NCBI GenBank assembly: GCA_900473915.1
Contig: UCNG01000007.1
Span: 184,254 to 248,253, forward strand
DNA: 64,000 nt
Direction of reading: 5' to 3'
Origin: Hyphomicrobiales bacterium
GTDB lineage: Bacteria; Pseudomonadota; Alphaproteobacteria; Rhizobiales; Rhizobiaceae
Part shown: positions 43,140-51,852 of the stretch, piece by piece
How positions within the stretch are numbered: position 1 is the stretch's first letter
Layout: each line of letters starts with the position of its first letter
Position numbers and translations under genes: made by a program
Notes under the pieces: model-generated
The model's input: only the letters and a program-made list of their open reading frames with translations
Databases searched by the model: none
Told to the model about the DNA's origin: nothing

Positions 43140-44330
43140 ATGACATTGATCACAGCCCGCCGGGCCCTATGGGGCGCCGGCCTGAGTATCCTATTGTCTG
43201 CAGCTGGCGGCGGCGCCATTCTCTTCGGCGTGCCGCATCTCACGGCCGATGCTGCAACCGATATTTCCGCTCCCCCGCCTGCCGTTCCTGTTTCCGTCGC
43301 CAAGGCGGAATCGCGCCGCATCGCGACCTGGGAAGAATTTTCAGGCCGTTTGGAAGCAATCGACCGCGTTGAAATTCGCCCGCGCGTCGGCGGCGCCATC
43401 CAGAAAGCCCATTTCCGCGAGGGCGCGCTGGTGAAACAGGGCGACCTGCTCGTCACCATCGATCCCGAACCCTATGCGGCGGCGGTCGAAAAGGCGAAGG
43501 CTCTGGTTTCCGCCGAAGAGGCGCGCGTTGCGCTGGCCAAGGCCGAACTGGAACGCGGTCGCCAGCTCGTCACCACCCGCACCATCGCCCAAAGCGGCCT
43601 CGACCAGCGCTCCAGCGCCTTTGACGAGGCACAGGCAAGCCTGCGTTCGGCCAAGGCCGCGTTGCAAACAGCCGAGCTTGACCTGCGATATACGGAAGTG
43701 CGCGCACCGATTTCCGGTCGCGTCGGGCGGCTGGAAGTAACGGCGGGCAATCTCGTCGCCGCAAGTTCCGCCTCGCCGGTGCTGACCACGCTTGTCTCGG
43801 TCGACCCGATCTATGCAAGCTTCAGCGCCAATGAGGAAGTCGTCACCAGGGCGCTCGCCAAGCTTGCCGCCTCGCCCGGCGGCAGCGCCATCGAGCGCAT
43901 ACCCGTGCAGATCGGCACCGCTTCCGATAACGGCACCCCGATTTCCGGCCATATCCAGCTCATCAACAATGAGGTGGATGCCACGACCGGCACGATCCGG
44001 GTTCGCGCCGCGATCGACAATCCGGATGGCAGGCTCATTCCGGGCCAGTTTGTCCGCATTCGTTTCGGCGAACCGGAACCGGATGAAAAGCTGGTGGTGA
44101 GCGACCGGGCCATTGCTTCCGATCAGGACAAGAAATTCGTCTTCGTGGTCGGCGCCGATAACAAGGTCGAATACCGGCAGGTGGTTCTGGGACGCAATTA
44201 TGACGGCCTGCGCATCATCGAAAGCGGGTTGAAGCCCGGCGAGAATATCGTCGTGAACGGGTTGCAGCGCATTCGTCCGGGCGTGGTCGTCGCACCGCAA
44301 CCCGTCACCGAAACACTTGCCAAAAACTGA
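43140..44330 (+). CDS. bepF: RND efflux periplasmic adaptor (BepF/AcrA-like)
   Basis: The 396-residue membrane fusion protein has an N-terminal membrane anchor (residues about 8-30, no lipobox), a lipoyl-like domain (RVGGAIQKAHFREGALVKQG), a helical hairpin near residues 110-170 and beta-barrel/membrane-proximal domains. It connects the RND pump to an outer-membrane TolC-type channel in multidrug efflux. ATG at 43140 follows TTAGGAGA. It is followed 120 bases later by the pump gene. No TolC homologue is nearby. The name bepF is from Brucella bepFG and is likely but not proven. Confidence 0.85.
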   Translation: MTLITARRALWGAGLSILLSAAGGGAILFGVPHLTADAATDISAPPPAVPVSVAKAESRRIATWEEFSGRLEAIDRVEIRPRVGGAIQKAHFREGALVKQGDLLVTIDPEPYAAAVEKAKALVSAEEARVALAKAELERGRQLVTTRTIAQSGLDQRSSAFDEAQASLRSAKAALQTAELDLRYTEVRAPISGRVGRLEVTAGNLVAASSASPVLTTLVSVDPIYASFSANEEVVTRALAKLAASPGGSAIERIPVQIGTASDNGTPISGHIQLINNEVDATTGTIRVRAAIDNPDGRLIPGQFVRIRFGEPEPDEKLVVSDRAIASDQDKKFVFVVGADNKVEYRQVVLGRNYDGLRIIESGLKPGENIVVNGLQRIRPGVVVAPQPVTETLAKN

Positions 44331-44450
44331 ATTAAAACGGCGCGCCTGAGCGCGCGCTAACCGCAAATGCTCAGCCTCAGCAACCCGCGAAATCTGCCGA
44401 TTTCGCGGGCCGGGAGAGTTTTTGCCTTCCCGCTTAAGGGGGATAAACAG

Positions 44451-47400
44451 ATGAACTTCTCACGCTTTTTCGTCGACCGGCCGGTCTTCGCTGGCGTTCT
44501 GTCGGTCCTGATCTTCGTTGCCGGTCTGATCGGCATGACAGGTCTGCCGATCTCGGAATATCCGGAAGTCGTGCCGCCGCAGATCGTGGTGCGCGCGCAA
44601 TATCCGGGCGCCAACCCTGCCGTCATTTCCGAAACCGTCGCCACGCCGCTTGAAGAACAGATCAACGGCGTCGAGGGCATGCTCTACATGCAGAGCCAGG
44701 CGACCGCCGATGGCGTCATGACGCTGACCGTCACCTTCGCGCTCGGCACCGATCCCGATCAGGCCCAGCAGCTGGTGCAGAACCGTATTTCGCAGGCCGA
44801 ACCGCGCCTGCCGGAAGAAGTGCGCACGCTTGGCGTCACGACCGCCAAGAGCTCGCCCGACCTGACCCTCGTCGTTCACATCATCTCACCCGATGGCCGC
44901 TATGACGTGAACTATCTGCGCAATTATGCCGTTCTCAACGTCAAGGACCGCATCGCCCGTATTCCGGGCGTCGGACAGGTGCAGATATTCGGCGGCGGCG
45001 ATTATTCGATGCGCGTCTGGATCGACCCGCAAAAGGCCGCCGAGCGCGGACTTTCCGCAAGCGACATCGCCAATGCCATCCGCCAGCAGAATGTTCAGGC
45101 CGCTGCTGGTGTCATCGGCGCATCGCCGTCGGTTTCGGGTCTTGACCTGCAACTTTCCGTCAATGCGCAAGGCCGTCTCCAGTCGCCGGAAGAATTCGCC
45201 AATATCGTCGTAAAGTCCGGCAATCAGGGCGAAATCACCCGGCTGGGTGATGTGGCGCGTGTCGAGATGGGCGCTGCCGATTATTCGCTGCGCTCGCTGC
45301 TCGACAACAAGCTGGCGGTCGGCATGGGCGTGTTCCAGTCGCCTGGTTCCAATGCGCTGGAAATTTCCGAAAACGTCCATGCGGCCATGGCCGACCTGAA
45401 GAAGACCATGCCGGAAGGCGTGGATTTCGACATCGTCTATGACACGACCGGGTTTGTGAAGGCCTCCATCGAGTCGGTCATCCATACCCTGCTCGAAGCC
45501 ATCGTGCTGGTGGTGATCGTCGTCATCATGTTCCTGCAGACATGGCGCGCCTCCATCATTCCGCTGGTTGCCGTTCCGGTTTCCATCGTCGGCACATTCG
45601 CGGTCATGTATGTGTTCGGCTTCTCCATCAACGCGCTCAGCCTCTTCGGCCTCGTCCTCGCCATCGGCATCGTGGTCGATGACGCCATCGTGGTGGTGGA
45701 AAATGTCGAGCGCAATATCGAGCAGGGGCTGTCGCCGGTCGAGGCCACCTATCGCGCCATGCAGGAAGTTTCCGGGCCGATCATCGCCATCGCGCTGGTG
45801 CTGGTCGCGGTCTTCGTGCCGCTTGCCTTCATCACCGGCCTGACCGGCCAGTTCTATCGCCAGTTCGCGCTCACCATCGCGATCTCGACGGTGATCTCGG
45901 CCTTCAACTCGCTGACGCTTTCGCCCGCTCTGGCGGCCCTGCTGCTGCGCGGCCACGATGCGCCGAAGGATCGGCTCACCCGCGCCATGGACAAGCTGTT
46001 CGGCTGGTTCTTCCGTGGCTTCAACCGCTTCTTCGGTGCAAGTTCGGAAGCCTATGGGCGCGGCGTCGGCGGCATTCTCTCGCGCAAGTCGCTGGTGATG
46101 GGCCTCTATGTCGTGCTGCTTGGCGTCACCTTCGTCCTGTTCCGCGCGGTGCCCGGCGGCTTCGTTCCGGCGCAGGACAAGCAATATCTGATCGGTTTCG
46201 CGCAATTGCCGGATGCGGCAACGCTCGACCGTTCGGAAGATGTGATCCGCCGCATGAGCGACATTGCCCTCAAGCATCCGGGCGTGGCCAATGCCATCGC
46301 CTTCCCCGGCCTGTCGATCAACGGGTTCACCAACTCGTCGAACTCCGGCATCGTCTTCGTGACGCTGAAGCCGTTCGAGGAGCGCAAGACCCCGGAACTG
46401 TCGGCAAATGCGATCACCATGGAACTGAACCAGCAATACGGCGCCATTCAGGATGCCTTCATCGCCATGTTCCCGCCGCCGCCCGTTCAGGGTCTCGGCA
46501 CGACCGGCGGCTTCAAGCTTCAGCTTGAGGATCGCAACGGGCTTGGCTTCAAGGCGCTGGACGATGCAACCAAGGCATTTCTCGCCAAGGCCTATCAGAC
46601 GCCGGAACTGGCCGGTCTCTATTCGAGCTACCAGATCAATGTGCCGCAGCTTTATGCCGATCTTGATCGCACGAAGGCGCGTCAGCTTGGCGTGGCGGTG
46701 ACTGACGTGTTCGAAACCCTGCAAATCTATCTGGGTTCGCTCTATGTCAACGACTTCAATGCCTTCGGGCGGACCTACAGCGTGCGCATTCAGGCCGATG
46801 CGAATTACCGCAGCCATGCCGAGGATATCGGCAAGCTGAAGGTTCGCTCGCAGTCGGGCGAGATGATCCCGCTGTCGGCTCTCCTGAAGGTCGAGCAGAC
46901 GGTCGGTGCCGAACGCGCCATCCGGTATAACGGCTTCCTTTCCGCCGATATCAACGGCAACCCGGCCCCCGGCTTCTCGTCCGGCCAGGCACAGGCCGCC
47001 ATTGAACGGATCGCCGAGGAAACCTTGCCTCCGGGCATCGCCTATGAGTGGACCGACCTGACCTACCAGCAGATCCTGGCTGGCAATTCAGGCTTCCTCG
47101 TCTTCCCGCTGGCGCTGCTGCTCGTCTATCTGGTGCTGGCCGCGCAATATGAAAGCCTTGCCCTGCCGCTGTCGATCATCATGATCGTGCCGATGGGGAT
47201 CATGGCGGCACTCACCGGCGTCTGGCTGACCGGAGGCGACAACAACGTCTTCACCCAGATCGGCTTGATCGTCCTTGTGGGGCTATCGGCGAAGAACGCG
47301 ATCCTGATCGTGGAATTCGCCCGCGAGCTGGAACTGTCGGGAAGAGGCGTCGTGCAGGCGGCGGTCGAGGCAAGCCGGTTGCGTCTGCGCCCGATCCTGA

Positions 47401-47636
47401 TGACTTCGATGGCCTTCATCATGGGCGTGGTGCCGCTGGTGGTGTCCACGGGTGCGGGTGCGGAAATGCGCTCGGCCATGGGCATCGCGGTCTTTGCAGG
47501 CATGATCGGCGTGACCGCCTTCGGCATCTTCATGACGCCGGTGTTCTATGTGCTGATCCGCAAGCTCTCCGGCGAGCGCCCGCTGAAACATGCAGGCGCC
47601 AAGATCGAGGCCCCGCATCTGGCGCCGGGGGAATAA
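44451..47636 (+). CDS. bepG: RND multidrug efflux transporter (BepG/AcrB-like, HAE1)
   Basis: The 1061-residue inner-membrane pump exports drugs by proton antiport. It has twelve membrane segments and two large periplasmic loops. The start FSRFFVDRPVFAGVL is typical for HAE1 pumps, and the proton-relay aspartates appear in LAIGIVVDDAIVVVENVERN near residue 405. The ATG at 44451 follows AAGGGGG. A strong terminator follows the stop. Confidence 0.92.
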   Translation: MNFSRFFVDRPVFAGVLSVLIFVAGLIGMTGLPISEYPEVVPPQIVVRAQYPGANPAVISETVATPLEEQINGVEGMLYMQSQATADGVMTLTVTFALGTDPDQAQQLVQNRISQAEPRLPEEVRTLGVTTAKSSPDLTLVVHIISPDGRYDVNYLRNYAVLNVKDRIARIPGVGQVQIFGGGDYSMRVWIDPQKAAERGLSASDIANAIRQQNVQAAAGVIGASPSVSGLDLQLSVNAQGRLQSPEEFANIVVKSGNQGEITRLGDVARVEMGAADYSLRSLLDNKLAVGMGVFQSPGSNALEISENVHAAMADLKKTMPEGVDFDIVYDTTGFVKASIESVIHTLLEAIVLVVIVVIMFLQTWRASIIPLVAVPVSIVGTFAVMYVFGFSINALSLFGLVLAIGIVVDDAIVVVENVERNIEQGLSPVEATYRAMQEVSGPIIAIALVLVAVFVPLAFITGLTGQFYRQFALTIAISTVISAFNSLTLSPALAALLLRGHDAPKDRLTRAMDKLFGWFFRGFNRFFGASSEAYGRGVGGILSRKSLVMGLYVVLLGVTFVLFRAVPGGFVPAQDKQYLIGFAQLPDAATLDRSEDVIRRMSDIALKHPGVANAIAFPGLSINGFTNSSNSGIVFVTLKPFEERKTPELSANAITMELNQQYGAIQDAFIAMFPPPPVQGLGTTGGFKLQLEDRNGLGFKALDDATKAFLAKAYQTPELAGLYSSYQINVPQLYADLDRTKARQLGVAVTDVFETLQIYLGSLYVNDFNAFGRTYSVRIQADANYRSHAEDIGKLKVRSQSGEMIPLSALLKVEQTVGAERAIRYNGFLSADINGNPAPGFSSGQAQAAIERIAEETLPPGIAYEWTDLTYQQILAGNSGFLVFPLALLLVYLVLAAQYESLALPLSIIMIVPMGIMAALTGVWLTGGDNNVFTQIGLIVLVGLSAKNAILIVEFARELELSGRGVVQAAVEASRLRLRPILMTSMAFIMGVVPLVVSTGAGAEMRSAMGIAVFAGMIGVTAFGIFMTPVFYVLIRKLSGERPLKHAGAKIEAPHLAPGE

Positions 47637-47663
47637 CCCGGCGTCTCCTTCCATCACCTTCTG

Positions 47664-47697
47664 CAGAGGGGCCGGAGCAATCCGGCCCTTTTCTTTG
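47664..47697 (+). terminator. Intrinsic terminator after the RND operon
   Basis: AGGGGCCGGA-GCAA-TCCGGCCCTT is a strong hairpin followed by TTTCTTTG, 28 bases past the pump stop. Confidence 0.85.
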
Positions 47698-47780
47698 TGG
47701 ACTTGTCTTTTGCGGTCGCGATATCGCCCGAATCGGTTTCTTAAGAGGAGGCTTTGTCCGCTGCATGAAGGAGAAGATCG

Positions 47781-48158
47781 TTGCAGAAGTCCGGTTTGCT
47801 TGCCCTCGTCCTCGCTGTCACTGCCCTGACAGCATGTTCCGAAACGACGCCCGGTCCTTCGGCAAGCGCCACCCCCGCCAAGCCGCCCGTCGATCCGACC
47901 CCCATCACCGGCAACTGGTGCAGCCCCGACGGACAGCGATTCGCCATTTCCGGCGAGCGTTTCGACAGCCGCGACAGCCAGTGCTCGGTCACGCGGATGA
48001 ACAATTACGAAGGCACCTTTACCGTGTCGATGTCCTGCACCGCCAATGGCCAGCAGTCGAAGGAAAACATCACCATTTCACCCGTCGGCCAGACGCTGCA
48101 TATCTCATTCCTGTCGATGGGCGGCAAGCGGGCGGTGGTGAGCCGCTGCGCCTCCTGA
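47781..48158 (+). CDS. Small outer-membrane-type lipoprotein
   Basis: The 125-residue protein has a lipoprotein signal with lipobox LTACSE (Cys at residue 19), then a proline/serine linker and a small beta-rich domain with four cysteines (NWCSPDG, DSQCSV, MSCTANG, VSRCAS), suitable for two disulfides. It starts with TTG at 47781, preceded by AAGGAG with a 7-base spacer; no in-frame ATG fits. It resembles the Omp19/Omp10-like or inhibitor-type small lipoproteins in design, but I cannot assign a family. A terminator follows. Confidence 0.7.
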   Translation: MQKSGLLALVLAVTALTACSETTPGPSASATPAKPPVDPTPITGNWCSPDGQRFAISGERFDSRDSQCSVTRMNNYEGTFTVSMSCTANGQQSKENITISPVGQTLHISFLSMGGKRAVVSRCAS

Positions 48159-48192
48159 GCGGTCCGAAATCACATCAAGGCAAAATCGTGAT

Positions 48193-48223
48193 CTGGCGCG
48201 AAAATCGCGCCAGTTGCGTTTTT
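48193..48223 (+). terminator. Intrinsic terminator after the lipoprotein gene
   Basis: CTGGCGCGA-AAA-TCGCGCCAG is a perfect 9-bp stem followed by TTGCGTTTTT. Confidence 0.85.
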
Positions 48224-48390
48224 GCGCGGCAAATCGTTCCGTTTTTGCGCCAAAATCTGTGGCGAACGCCCGACAAATTCATGGCAAAAATGTGGCGAAG
48301 GGCTTTTTCGGATGATGTGATGCGACAGAAGTTTCCCGCTCTGCTAAACTCGCCGCTGCAATGCCATACCCACAATATAGGGAGACAGAC

Positions 48391-48555
48391 ATGAAAGTCG
48401 TATTCGTGACTACCGCTGTCCTCGCTCTGTCGGCTGCTCTATCGGTTACAGGCGCGATGGCAGACTGCACCTATCATAGTGCTCAATCTTCCACGAAGAT
48501 CGAGAAGCCGCAAACCACTGCAAGCATCCAGACGACGGCTCCGGAACAGAAATAA
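48391..48555 (+). CDS. Short exported peptide (54 aa)
   Basis: The ATG at 48391 has GGAGA six bases upstream. The product begins with a signal peptide (MKVVFVTTAVLALSAALSVT, ending GAMA) and leaves a mature part of only about 28 residues, polar, with one cysteine and Thr/Gln-rich (TTASIQTTAPEQ). No family is recognised. The clear ribosome site and signal peptide support it as real. Confidence 0.6.
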   Translation: MKVVFVTTAVLALSAALSVTGAMADCTYHSAQSSTKIEKPQTTASIQTTAPEQK

Positions 48556-49252
48556 ACTGCCGGAAAAGCTGGAAACTGACGCCTATCCTGCTTCGTGACG
48601 ATCGCGCCCAGACGCCGGTCGTCACTTTTTTCTGAAAGGAATACAGGCAAAAAAAAGCGCGCCCTCCAGATTGAAGGACGCGAAAGAGGTGCAAGCTCGC
48701 TCTGTTCGAGGAACCTGAACGGCAGGTTCTAGGCTCGACCAGATGCCTGTCGGCCATTCTGTCCTGGAAGCGACCAGAGTGCGGGACCGGTTTTTATTCG
48801 TAGCTCGAAACGTTTCGCTTCGAGAGTAACCGTTATCGCCGCTGCCGCGCTGTCCGGACTGGTTTGGCTGCCTATCGACCCCGACTCCCCGCGGTCGATA
48901 AGCAGCCCCCGCCCAATTTTTGCGTCAGCCTCCTAAGCCCAACAGGCCGACGGCTATTTAGTGAACGCTCCAGTAGCGAAAAACAATTCCCCTATTCAGG
49001 GGGGTATGAAACAAAGAAGAACCGGCCTCCATGTCCCGCAATGACTTTCAGCAGCCGGTAGAGTTTGAAAGACTTTATGAAACCATTTGATATTTATTTG
49101 AAATTAGACCAGACTTTTTCGGTGATATGTGCGAATTGACGCTTTTGAAGGGAAATTTCGCCCGCCAAAATCAGGAGATTCTTGAAATTGCGCGCGCCCT
49201 CCCTTTAAAGCTTAGGTACATTCGCATTCTTTCGTTTCTGGAGATACCCCAC
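48556..49252. other. Gene-poor stretch with an orphan minus-strand terminator
   Basis: About 700 bases without a supported protein gene. It contains a strong minus-strand intrinsic terminator at 48649-48682 and several hairpins, such as TATCGACC..GGTCGATA at about 48872-48903. It could include a small RNA gene on the minus strand. The last 100 bases are the promoter region of the molybdopterin-protein/kinase/regulator genes. Confidence 0.5.
48649..48682 (-). terminator. Orphan intrinsic terminator, possible sRNA 3' end
   Basis: On the minus strand GCGTCCTTC-AATCT-GGAGGGCGC makes a nine-pair stem (two wobble pairs) followed by GC and eight T residues. No protein gene on that strand ends here, so it may end a non-coding transcript beginning upstream (higher coordinates). 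Confidence 0.6.
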
Positions 49253-49798
49253 GTGTCATGCGCAAACTGGATGTTCGCTCTCCGGCGTCTTCTGGCGCTC
49301 CCGGCACTGATTGCGCTTTTCGCCATCTGCCAAACTTCTCCTTTTGCAGGGGCGGCTGAAGTCCCGTCGTCCGCGACGACGACCATTACGCTGACCGTCA
49401 TCGGCCCGAACGGAACAACCCGCGTGCTGACAAGCGACGACTTCACGCAACTGCCGCAGAACAGGTTGCAGACGAATACCGCCTGGACCGAGGGCCCGCA
49501 GAATTTCGACGGCGTGCTGCTGCGCGACGTGCTGGCAACGGTCGGCGTCGACGGGAAAGACGCCGCAGACCGTTCGATCACCATTCTTGCGATCAACGAC
49601 TACAGTATCAGCATTCCGCTGCAGGACGCCTACAGGTACAATGTCCTCGTCGCGCACAAGATGAACGGCAGGGAGCTGAGCCTGCGCGACAAGGGACCAT
49701 ACTGGATCGTCTATCCGCGCGACCAGCATCAGGAGCTGAACGATTCGCGCTATGATCACCGCTGGGCGTGGCAGTTGAAGCAGATCGAGGTGAAATGA
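49253..49798 (+). CDS. Exported molybdopterin-binding oxidoreductase-like protein
   Basis: The 181-residue protein has a signal peptide (FALRRLLALPALIALFAICQ, cleavage near GAAE) and one small domain of the sulfite oxidase/molybdopterin-binding type (LTVIGPNGTTRVLTSDDFTQ then FDGVLLRDVLATVGVD). It is much shorter than YedY/MsrP or sulfite oxidase and lacks an obvious molybdenum-ligand cysteine in the core, so it may bind a ligand and not catalyse. A GTG at 49253 with GGAGA upstream is chosen; ATG at 49271 is an alternative. Its stop overlaps the kinase start, which suggests it is a periplasmic sensor partner. Confidence 0.72.
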   Translation: MSCANWMFALRRLLALPALIALFAICQTSPFAGAAEVPSSATTTITLTVIGPNGTTRVLTSDDFTQLPQNRLQTNTAWTEGPQNFDGVLLRDVLATVGVDGKDAADRSITILAINDYSISIPLQDAYRYNVLVAHKMNGRELSLRDKGPYWIVYPRDQHQELNDSRYDHRWAWQLKQIEVK

Positions 49799-51186
49799 GA
49801 ATCAAGCGAGGCTACATTCTCTCCGGCCTGGTCATGGCAGGGTTTGCAGCGCTGCTCGCTTATGCATTCATTCAGCTTTTCGAAATCCAGAAATCGCTTG
49901 CAACCTATACCGGCGAGAACATGGTCTGGGCCATCACCAAGACGGAACGCGACGCCAGCCGCCTGGCCGAAACGGCGCTGACATTTCCCGCAGGCAGCAC
50001 GAACACAGGTGATCTCTCGCTCCGCCTCGACGTTCTCTACAGCCGTTTCGCGCTTCTGGCCGATGGCCCGCAGAAGAAATATTTCGAAGGCATTCCGGGC
50101 GCTGCCGAAACCATCCGGCGCAATGCAGACCGGCTTCCCGAAATCGAGGCGATGATCAAGGCCGGGCCGGAACAATTCAACCCCGCCGCCATCTACGAAG
50201 CGTTGGTTCCCATGCGCGATGAACTGACCAAGGTCGCCAATGATGCAACGATAGTGGAGCAGGACCGCGGCGGCGCGCACCGCGACCAGCAATTGCAGTC
50301 AATCTACCTGATCATGTTCGCGGTGCTGGGCATCATGGCCACTGGCGCCATTCTGTCCTGGCAGCTTTTGTCCAACATGCGCAGGGCCGAGCGCGCCCAC
50401 AAAGCCTTGCAGGAATACAAGCAGCAACTGGAACAGACCGTCGCCGACCGCACCGCCGCCCTGCGCGAGGCGCTGGAAAGCGAGCGCAAGGCCAAGGAAC
50501 TCTACAAAAGCTTCATCACCACGGTTTCACACCAGTTCCGCACGCCGGTATCGATCATCGACATCATCGCCCAGCGCTTCATCCGCCGCGCCGACGAGTT
50601 CACGCCTGAAATCATCATCGACAAGGCCAAGCGGATGCGGAATGCCAGCCGCCGCCTGATTCTGCTTCTGGAGAGCACCGCCAATGCGGAACGCCTCGAC
50701 GAGAACGGGTTTCAGATCAACCGGCAGCCGGTCGATTTCTCCGAACTGGTGCGTAACACTTGCACCTATCATCAGGAGCTGCATCCCGAGCTGGAACTGG
50801 TGACGGACATCAAGGACAGCGAGACTTTCTGTTATTGCGACGGCATTCTGGTCGAGCAGATTCTGGTCAACCTGCTTGGCAATGCCACCAAATATTCGCC
50901 CGCCGGCAAGCCCATCGAAGTGACCACGGAAGAAGACGAGAACGGCTTTCGCTGCATTGTCCGCGACCATGGCATCGGCATACCGGCGGAGGAAGCGGAT
51001 CGCGTATTCACGCGTTTTTTCCGCGCCAGCAACGCATCGCACATGGCGGGAACCGGCCTTGGCCTCAGCCTGTCACGCGCGCTGGCCGAATTGCACGGCG
51101 GTACGCTTGTCTTCACTTCGGTTGAAGGACAAGGTACGGTATTCATTCTGTCTCTACCAAAGGTGGCCCAGCATGCGACTGCCTGA
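49795..51186 (+). CDS. Membrane sensor histidine kinase
   Basis: The 463-residue kinase has two membrane segments (about residues 6-27 and 176-196) around a periplasmic helical sensor domain, a coiled-coil linker, and the HisKA-HATPase core: phosphorylated His in SHQFRTPVSI near residue 245, N box NLLGNATKYSP, G1 DHGIGIP and G2 GTGLGLSLS. The ATG overlaps the stop of the molybdopterin-binding gene (ATGA). The response regulator gene overlaps the kinase 3' end. The signal is not known. Confidence 0.9.
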   Translation: MRIKRGYILSGLVMAGFAALLAYAFIQLFEIQKSLATYTGENMVWAITKTERDASRLAETALTFPAGSTNTGDLSLRLDVLYSRFALLADGPQKKYFEGIPGAAETIRRNADRLPEIEAMIKAGPEQFNPAAIYEALVPMRDELTKVANDATIVEQDRGGAHRDQQLQSIYLIMFAVLGIMATGAILSWQLLSNMRRAERAHKALQEYKQQLEQTVADRTAALREALESERKAKELYKSFITTVSHQFRTPVSIIDIIAQRFIRRADEFTPEIIIDKAKRMRNASRRLILLLESTANAERLDENGFQINRQPVDFSELVRNTCTYHQELHPELELVTDIKDSETFCYCDGILVEQILVNLLGNATKYSPAGKPIEVTTEEDENGFRCIVRDHGIGIPAEEADRVFTRFFRASNASHMAGTGLGLSLSRALAELHGGTLVFTSVEGQGTVFILSLPKVAQHATA

Positions 51187-51823
51187 AACTCCTCCCATGC
51201 CCACTGTCCTCTGCATCGAGGACGAGGCGCATATTCTTGAAGAACTGATCGATGAGCTGAGCACTTCGGGCTTCAACGCCATTGGCGCCGCCAATGCAGG
51301 TGAAGCGCTGCGCGTGCTGGAGCGGACGACGCCCGACATCATCATCTGCGATATATTGATGCCCGGCACCAACGGCCTGCAATTTCTGGAACAGATCCGC
51401 AGTTCCCGGCCCGACCTTGCCGGAACGCCATTCCTGTTTCTGACCGCCCTTGCCGACCGCAGCCACGAGCTGACCGGCAGAGAGGCCGGCGCCGACGACT
51501 ATCTCACGAAACCAATCGATTTCGACGTCCTGATCCTCACGATTCGCGCCAGGCTCAATCTGGTGGCGCGCGTAAAGGCCATATCCACTCCTTCCGCTGC
51601 GGCGGAACCGAATGGAGACTTCATCCATCTTTCGCGGCGCGAAACCGAAGTGCTGAAGGAGATCAGCACCGGCCAGCGCAATGGCGAAATCGCCCGCAAA
51701 CTTGGACTATCGGAACATACAGTCAGCGATTATGTGAAGGCGATCTACCAGAAGCTCAGCGTGTCATCGCGCGCCGAAGCAACCCGCGAAGCCATCCGGC
51801 GCGGACTGGTCGACATGAGATAG
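51173..51823 (+). CDS. LuxR-type (NarL/FixJ) response regulator
   Basis: The 216-residue regulator has a receiver domain with phosphoacceptor Asp in IIICDILMPG (near residue 59), acidic pair EDE near 17 and Lys in YLTKPID. A LuxR HTH follows (LSRRETEVLKEISTGQ, then NGEIARKLGLSEHTVSDYVK). Its first 14 bases overlap the kinase gene, with AAGGTGG as ribosome site. It should be phosphorylated by that kinase. Targets are unknown. Confidence 0.9.
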   Translation: MRLPETPPMPTVLCIEDEAHILEELIDELSTSGFNAIGAANAGEALRVLERTTPDIIICDILMPGTNGLQFLEQIRSSRPDLAGTPFLFLTALADRSHELTGREAGADDYLTKPIDFDVLILTIRARLNLVARVKAISTPSAAAEPNGDFIHLSRRETEVLKEISTGQRNGEIARKLGLSEHTVSDYVKAIYQKLSVSSRAEATREAIRRGLVDMR

Positions 51824-51852
51824 GCAGGCGAATTCAACCGGTTTTTTGGGGG

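Noticed and set aside
44886-46817. 643-codon minus-strand frame inside the RND pump gene
   Set aside because: Antisense shadow; the pump frame is intact with strong family motifs.
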